Source: Pseudorasbora parva (taxonomy: Eukaryota > Chordata > Actinopteri > Cypriniformes > Gobionidae). From it: a DNA stretch of 64,000 nucleotides. Both the position numbers and the translations under genes were made by a program. Numbering within the stretch: the stretch's first letter is position 1; every line of letters begins with the position of its first letter. The stretch lies in contig NC_090179.1 of assembly GCF_024679245.1 (NCBI RefSeq), forward strand, positions 9,110,827-9,174,826, written 5' to 3'. Positions 56,401-64,000 of the stretch are shown here, in pieces. The notes beneath the pieces are model-generated. The model was not told the origin of the DNA. It made no database searches and was given only the letters and a program-made list of their open reading frames with translations.

Positions 56401-59400
56401 TTTTGACAAAAAAAAAAAAAATCTGACCCGAGATTCCATGAACTTGAACTGTCTATGCATATAAATAGATTCCTTCTGATGTTTTATTAGTTCTTCAAGG
56501 ATAACCATTTGAACTTATTTTTGGCCAGATTCGTTGAACTTTAACCTTCTTTAAAGACTTCTGACATTCTGTTGTTTCTTCAGTAGATCAAGGATGAGAA
56601 TTTTTTGATAAAAAAAATTCTGACCCTGGATCCCATGAACTTGAACTTTCTATGCATATAAATAGATTACTTCTGATACAGTGGTTCAAGGATGACCTTT
56701 TGAACTTATCTTTGCCCAAATACTCTTTAAACTTGAACATTCTACACAGACTTTATGACTACCTGTTGTTTCATCAGTAGGTCAAGGAAGACATTTTTTG
56801 GCAAAAAAAAAAAAAAATCTCACCCTAGATTCCATGAACTTGAACTTTCTATGCATATAAATCGATTACTTCTGGTGCAGTGGTTCAAGGATGACCTTTT
56901 GAACTTATTTGTGCCCAAATACTCTTTGAACTTGAACATTCTATAAAGACTTTATGACTACCTGTGGTTTCATCAGTAGGTCAAGGAAGACATTTTTTGA
57001 CAAAAAAAAAAAAAATTATCTGACCCTGGATACCATGAATTTGAACTTTCTATGCATATAAATAGATTCATTCTGATGCATTGGTTCAGGGAAGACCTAT
57101 TGAACCTATTTGTGGCCAAATAGTCTTTTAACTTGAACATTATACACAGACTTTATGACTTTTTGTTGTTTCTTCAGTATATCAAGGATGAGATTTTTTT
57201 GACAAAAAAAAAATTCTCACCCTAGATTCCATGAACTTGAACTTTCTATGCATATAAATAGATTTATTCTGATGTTTTATTAGTTCTTCAAGGATGACCT
57301 TTTGAACTTATTTTTGGCAAGATTCTTTGAACTTGAACCTTCTTTAAAGACTTCTGACATTCTGTTGTTTCTTCAGTAGATCAAGGTTGAGATTTTTTTG
57401 ACAAAAAAAAAAAAAATCTGACCCGAGATTCCATGAACTTGAACTGTCTATGCATATAAATAGATTCCTTCTGATGTTTTATTAGTTCTTCAAGGATAAC
57501 CATTTGAACTTATTTTTGGCCAGATTCGTTGAACTTTAACCTTCTTTAAAGACTTCTGACATTCTGTTGTTTCTTCAGTAGATCAAGGATGAGAATTTTT
57601 TGATAAAAAAAATTCTGACCCTGGATCCCATGAACTTGAACTTTCTATGCATATAAATAGATTACTTCTGATACAGTGGTTCAAGGATGACCTTTTGAAC
57701 TTATCTTTGCCCAAATACTCTTTAAACTTGAACATTCTACACAGACTTTATGACTACCTGTTGTTTCATCAGTAGGTCAAGGAAGACATTTTTTGGCAAA
57801 AAAAAAAAAAAAATCTCACCCTAGATTCCATGAACTTGAACTTTCTATGCATATAAATCGATTACTTCTGGTGCAGTGGTTCAAGGATGACCTTTTGAAC
57901 TTATTTGTGCCCAAATACTCTTTGAACTTGAACATTCTATAAAGACTTTATGAATACCTGTGGTTTCATCAGTAGGTCAAGGAAGACATTTTTTGACAAA
58001 AAAAAAAAAATCTGACCCTGGATCCCATGAATTTGAACTTTCTATGCATATAAATAGAATCATTCTGATGCATTGGTTCAAGGATGACCTATTGAACCTA
58101 TTTGTGGCCAAATAGTCTTTGAACTTGAACATTATACACAGACTTTATGACTTTTTGTTGTTTCTTCAGTATATCAAGGATGAGATTTTTTTGACAAAAA
58201 AAAGATTCTGGCCCTGGATCCCATGAACTTGAAATTTTTATGCATATAAAAAGATTCCTTCTAATGCAGTGGTTCAAGGATGACCTTTTGAACTTATTTG
58301 TGCCCAAATACTCTTTAAACTTGAACATTCTATAAAGACTTTATGACTACCTGTGGTTTCATCAGTAGGTCAAGGAAGATATTTTTTGAAAGAAAAAAAA
58401 AATCTCACCCTAGATTCCTTGAACTTGAACTTTCTATGCATAGAAATAGATTCCTTCTGATGCAGTGGTACAGGGATGATCTATTGAACCTATTTGTGGC
58501 CAAATAGTCTTTGAACTTGAACATTCCACACAGACTTTATGACTTTCTGTTGTTTCTTCAGTATATCAAGGATGAGATTTTTTTGACAAAAAAAAAAATA
58601 AAAATCTGACCCGCGATTCCATGACCTTGAACTTTCTTTGCATATAAATAGATTCCTTCTGATGTTTTATTATTTCTTCAATGATGACCATGTGAACTTA
58701 TTTTTGGCCAGATTCTTTGAACTTGAACCTTGTTTAAAGACTTCTGACATTCTGTTGTTTCTTCAGTAGATCAAGGATGAGATTTTTTTGACCAAAAAAA
58801 AAAAAGATTCTGACCCTGGATCCCATGAACTTGAACTTTCTATGCATATAAATAGATTACTTCTGATGCAGTGGTTCAAGGATGACCTTTTGAACTTATC
58901 TTTGCCCAAATACTCTTTGAACTTGAACATTCTACACAGACTTTATGACTACCTGTGGTTTCATCAATAGGTCAAGGAAGACATTTTTTGACAAAAAAAA
59001 AAAATCTGACCCTGTATCCCATGAATTTGAACTTTCTATGCATATAAATAGATTCATTTTGATGCATTGGTTCAGGGATGACCTATTGAACCTATTTGTG
59101 GCCAAATAGTCTTTGATCTTGAACATTATACACAGACTTTATGACTTTTTGTTGTTTCTTCAGTATATCAAGGATGAGGTTTTTTTGACAAAAAAAAAAT
59201 CTGACCCTGGATCCCATGAACTTGAAGTTTCTATGCATATAAAAAGATTGCTTCAATGCAGTGGTTCAAGGATGACCTTTTGAACTTATTTGTGCCGAAA
59301 TACTCTTTAAACTTGAACATTCTATAAAGACTTTATGACTACCTGTGGTTTCATCAGTAGGTCAAGGAAGACATTTTTGACAAAAAAATAAATAAAAAAT

Positions 59401-60431
59401 CTGACCCTAGATTCCATGAACTTGAACTTTCAATGCATATAAATAGATTCCTTCTGATGCAGTGGTTCAGGGCTGACCTATTGAACCTATTTGTGGCCAA
59501 ATAGTCTTTGAAATTGAACATTCAACAAAGACTTTATGATTACCTGTTGTTTCATCAGTTGGTCAAGGAAGACATATTTTGGCAAAAAAATAAATAAACA
59601 ATTTCTCACCCTAGATTCCATGAACTTGAACGTTCTATGCATATAAATAGATTTATTCTGATGTTTTATTAGTTCTTGAAGGATGACCTTTTGAACTTAT
59701 TTTTGGCAAGATTCTTTGAACTTGAACCTTCTTTAAAGACTTCTGACATTCTGTTGTTTCTTCAGTATATCAAGGATGAGATTTTTTTTGACAAAAAAAA
59801 GATTCTGACCCTGGATCCCATGAACTTGAACTTTCTATACATATAAATAGATTACTTCTAATGCAGTGGTTCAAGGATGACCTTTTTAACTTATTTGTGC
59901 CCAAATACTCTTTGAACTTGAACATTCTATAAAGACTTTATGACTACCTGTGGTTTCATCAGTAGGTCAAGGAAGACATTTTTTGACAAAAAAAAATCTC
60001 ACCCTAGATTCCATGAACTTGAACTTTCTATGCATACAGATTCCTTCTTATGTTTTATTAGTTCTTCAATGATGACCATTTGAACTTATTTTTGGCCAGA
60101 TTCGTTGAACTTGAACCTTGTTTAAAGATTTCTGACATTCTGTTGTTTCTTCAGTAGATCAAGGATGAGATTTTTTTGACCAAAAAAAAAGATTCTGACC
60201 CTGGATCCCATGAACTTGAACTTTCTATGCATATAAATAGATTACTTCTGATGCAGTGGTTCAAGGATGACCTTTTGAACTTATCTTTGCCCAAATACTT
60301 TTTGAACTTGAACATTCTACACAGACTTTATGACTACCTGTTGTTTCTTCAGTAGATCAAGGATGAGATTTTTTTGACAAAAAAAAAGAATCTGACCCTG
60401 GATCCCATGAATTTGAACTTTCTATGCATAT
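53461..60431. repeat. Satellite A higher-order unit 2 (6971 bp)
   Basis: The same order of variants as unit 1, longer by 994 bp. The extra length is an internal tandem duplication of five monomers: the segment from TTATCTGACC at 56021 repeats from 57016 (spacing 995). Confidence 0.85.
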
Positions 60432-63400
60432 GAATAGATCACTTCTGATGCATTGGTTCAGGGATGACCTATTGAACCTATTTGTGGCCAAATAGTCTTT
60501 GAACTTGAACATTATACACAGACTTTATGACTTTCTGTTGTTTCTTCAGTATATCAAGGATGAGATTTTTTTGACAAAAAAAAAAATCTGACGCTGGATC
60601 CCATGAACTTGAAGTTTCTATGCATATAAAAAGATTGCTTCAATGCAGTGGTTCAAGGATGACCTTTTGAACTTATTTGTGCCGAAATACTCTTTAAACT
60701 TGAACATTCTATAAAGACTTTATGACTACCTGTGGTTTCATCAGTAGGTCAAGGAAGACATTTTTTGACAAAAAAATAAATAAAAAATCTGACCCTAGAT
60801 TCCATGAACTTGAACTTTCTATGCATATAAATAGATTCCTTCTGATGCAGTGGTTCAGGGATGACCTATTGAACCTATTTGTGGCCAAATAGTCTTTGAA
60901 ATTGAACATTCCACACAGACTTTATGATTACCTGTTGTTTCATCAGTTGGTCAAGGAAGACATATTTTGGCAAAAAAAATAAAAATAAACAAATTCTCAC
61001 CCTAGATTCCATGAACTTGAACGTTCTATGCATATAAATAGATTTATTCTGATGTTTTATTAGTTCTTGAAGGATGACCTTTTGAACTTATTTTTGGCAA
61101 GATTCTTTGAACTTGAACCTTCTTTAAAGACTTCTGACATTCTGTTGTTTCTTCAGTAGATCAAGGATGAGATTTTTTTGACAAAAAGAAAAGATTCTGA
61201 CCCTGGATCCCATGAACTTGAACTTTCTATACATATAAATAAATTACTTCTGATGCAGTGGTTCAAGGATGACCTTTTTAACTTATTTGTGCCCAAATAC
61301 TCTTTGAACTTGAACATTCTATAAAGACTTTATGACTACCTGTGGTTTCATCAGTAGGTCAAGGAAGACATTTTTTTGACAAAAAAAAATAATCTGACAC
61401 TGGATCCCATGAACTTGAACTTTCTATGCATATAAATAGATTCCTTCTGATGCAGTGGTTCAGGGATGACCTATTGAACCTATTTGTGGCCAAATAGTCT
61501 TTGAAATTTAACATTCCACACAGACTTTATGACTACCTGTTGTTTCATCAGTAGGTCAAGGAAGACATTTTTTGACAAAAAAAAAAAAATCTGACCCTGG
61601 ATCCCATGAATTTGAACTTTCTATGCATATAAATAGATTCCTTCTGATGCATTGGTTCAGGGATGACCTATTGAACCTATTTGTGGCCAAATAGTCTTTG
61701 AACTTGAACATTATACACAGACTTTATGACTTTCTGTTGTTTCTTCAGTATATCAAGGATGAGATTTTTTTGACAAAAAAAAAGATTCTGACCCTGGATC
61801 CCATGAACTTGAAATTTCTATGCATATAAAAAGATTCCTTCTGATGTTTTATTAGTTCTTCAATGATGACCTTTTGAACTTATTTTTGGCCAGATTCTTT
61901 GAACTTTAACCTTCTTTAAAGACTTCTGACATTCTGTTGTTTCTTCAGTAGATCAAGGATGAGAATTTTTTGATAAAAAAAATTCTGACCCTGGATCCCA
62001 TGAACTTGAGCTTTCTATGCATATAAATAGATTCCTTCTGATGCAGTGGTTCAAGGATGACGTTTTGAACCTATTTGTGCCCAAATACTCTTTGAACTTG
62101 AACATTCTATAAAGACTTTATGACTACCTGTATTGTTTCTTCAGTAGATCAAGGATGAGATTTTTTTGACAAAAAAAAAGAATCTGACCCTGGATCCCAT
62201 AAACTTGAACTTTCTATACTTATAAATAGATTACTTCTGATATTTTAATAGCTCTTCAAGGATGACCCTTTGAACTTATTTTTGCCCAAATACTCTTTGA
62301 ACTTGAACATTCTATAAAGACTTTATGACTACCTGTGGTTTCATCAGTAGGTCAAGGAAGACATTTTTTGACAAAAAAAAAAAAATTATCTGACCCTGGA
62401 TCCCATGAATTTGAACTTTCTATGCATATAAATAGATTCATTCTGATGCATTGGTTCAGGGAAGACCTATTGAACCTATTTGTGGCCAAATAGTCTTTTA
62501 ACTTGAACATTATACACAGACTTTATGACTTTTTGTTGTTTCTTCAGTATATCAAGGATGAGATTTTTTTGACAAAAAAAAAATTCTCACCCTAGATTCC
62601 ATGAACTTGAACTTTCTATGCATATAAATAGATTTATTCTGATGTTTTATTAGTTCTTCAAGGATGACCTTTTGAACTTATTTTTGGCAAGATTCTTTGA
62701 ACTTGAACCTTCTTTAAAGACTTCTGATATTCTGTTGTTTCTTCAGTAGATCAAGGTTGAGATTTTTTTGACAAAAAAAAAAAAATCTGACCCGAGATTC
62801 CATGAACTTGAACTGTCTATGCATATAAATAGATTCCTTCTGATGTTTTATTAGTTCTTCAAGGATAACCATTTGAACTTATTTTTGGCCAGATTCGTTG
62901 AACTTTAACCTTCTTTAAAGACTTCTGACATTCTGTTGTTTCTTCAGTAGATCAAGGATGAGAATTTTTTGATAAAAAAAATTCTGACCCTGGATCCCAT
63001 GAACTTGAACTTTCTATGCATATAAATAGATTACTTCTGATACAGTGGTTCAAGGATGACCTTTTGAACTTATCTTTGCCCAAATACTCTTTAAACTTGA
63101 ACATTCTACACAGACTTTATGACTACCTGTTGTTTCATCAGTAGGTCAAGGAAGACATTTTTTGGCAAAAAAAAAAAAAAAATCTCACCCTAGATTCCAT
63201 GAACTTGAACTTTCTATGCATATAAATCGATTACTTCTGGTGCAGTGGTTCAAGGATGACCTTTTGAACTTATTTGTGCCCAAATACTCTTTGAACTTGA
63301 ACATTCTATAAAGACTTTATGACTACCTGTGGTTTCATCAGTAGGTCAAGGAAGACATTTTTTGACAAAAAAAAAAAAATCTGACCCTGGATCCCATGAA

Positions 63401-64000
63401 TTTGTACTTTCTATGCATATAAATAGAATCATTCTGATGCATTGGTTCAAGGATGACCTATTGAACCTATTTGTGGCCAAATAGTCTTTGAACTTGAACA
63501 TTATACACAGACTTTATGACTTTTTGTTGTTTCTTCAGTATATCAAGGATGAGATTTTTTTGACAAAAAAAAGATTCTGACCCTGGATCCCATGAACTTG
63601 AAATTTTTATGCATATAAAAAGATTCCTTCTAATGCAGTGGTTCAAGGATGACCTTTTGAACTTATTTGTGCCCAAATACTCTTTAAACTTGAACATTCT
63701 ATAAAGACTTTATGACTACCTGTGGTTTCATCAGTAGGTCAAGGAAGATATTTTTTGAAAGAAAAAAAAAATCTCACCCTAGACTCCTTGAAGTTGAACT
63801 TTCTATGCATAGAAATAGATTCCTTCTGATGCAGTGGTACAGGGATGATCTATTGAACCTATTTGTGGCCAAATAGTCTTTGAACTTGAACATTCCACAC
63901 AGACTTTATGACTTTCTGTTGTTTCTTCAGAATATCAAGGATGAGATTTTTTTTACAAAAAAAAAAAAAAAATCTGACCCGAGATTCCATGAACTTGAAC
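60432..64000. repeat. Satellite A higher-order unit 3 (cut by window end)
   Basis: Follows unit 2 closely, but a jump near 61838 loses about two monomers, another near 62280 loses about one, and the five-monomer duplication of unit 2 is single here. The total deficit to the common marker at 58098/63467 is about eight monomers (~1.6 kb). Confidence 0.82.

Larger units (their letters stand above)
46859..64000. repeat. Satellite A array, block 4, with higher-order repeat
   Basis: About 87 monomers of 190-200 bp running off the window end. From about 47.48 kb they are organised as long near-identical blocks (separate entries). The same two flavours alternate, and A-tracts of 7-18 nt recur every ~195-200 bp. 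Short frames (60-76 codons) that repeat every few kb are satellite artefacts. No inserted element or gene seen. Confidence 0.93.

Noticed and set aside
46789..63697. Repeated 60-76-codon frames in satellite A with near-identical translations
   Set aside because: Identity follows from near-identical DNA of the higher-order repeat; frames are shorter than two monomers, occur on both strands, and are crossed by variable A-tracts.

Overview
This window is repeat-rich nuclear DNA from a teleost fish, most likely a cyprinid or close relative. The evidence is the mix of fish-type DIRS tyrosine-recombinase retrotransposons, an I-like LINE that encodes RNase H, L1-type and L2-type LINE remnants, hAT and other cut-and-paste elements, and long AT-rich satellite arrays. 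I found no host protein-coding gene, rRNA, tRNA or CRISPR array. Every long open frame belongs to a transposable element or is a by-product of satellite sequence.

Layout. (1) 1-3371: non-coding DNA unusually rich in hairpins, with a ~103-bp minisatellite at 520-1080. (2) 3380-4686: a non-autonomous hAT-type element with an 8-bp target-site duplication (TSD). (3) 4789-10122, minus strand: a full-length but mutated LINE of 5.3 kb (gag-like ORF1; endonuclease/RT/RNase H ORF2) with a 12-bp TSD. A TATA promoter lies about 30 bp beyond its 5' end, in flanking DNA. (4) 10135-15137: a patchwork of small inverted-repeat transposons (10208-11001, 11015-11561, 14592-14994) and convergent L1-type and L2-type fragments (11653-12656 plus, 12657-14501 minus). 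(5) 15138-64000: satellite DNA of two unrelated kinds. Satellite A has a ~195-200-bp monomer with an A-tract. Satellite B has ~45-52-bp monomers rich in TTTTGCATTGCATTGCAT. They alternate through conserved junctions (A, left junction L, B, right junction R, A); L is seen three times and R twice.

Two near-complete DIRS elements interrupt the satellites: copy 1 at 17583-24095 (minus strand, in satellite B) and copy 2 at 31374-37803 (plus strand, in satellite A). Each has inverted terminal repeats, an internal complementary region, and gag, RT/RNase H and tyrosine recombinase reading frames. Because each sits in a tandem repeat, the empty target can be read from neighbouring monomers. Both entered at a GTT/AAC trinucleotide that is now present at both ends, with no longer TSD, as expected for integration of a circular intermediate by a tyrosine recombinase. 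Copy 1 has intact gag and recombinase frames and two visible lesions in RT/RNase H; copy 2 is broken in all three genes.

From about 47.5 kb to the window end, satellite A forms a higher-order repeat: near-identical blocks of 5977 bp and 6971 bp, then a truncated third. The length differences are whole numbers of monomers, consistent with recent unequal exchange.

Most distinctive observations: the paired GTT insertions with the circle-junction-like internal region; the LINE landing at the predicted start site of a TATA promoter that reads into the hairpin-rich region; the A-B-A satellite modules; and the monomer-quantised higher-order repeat. All coordinates were read by eye; family assignments rest on recognised motifs, not on database searches.
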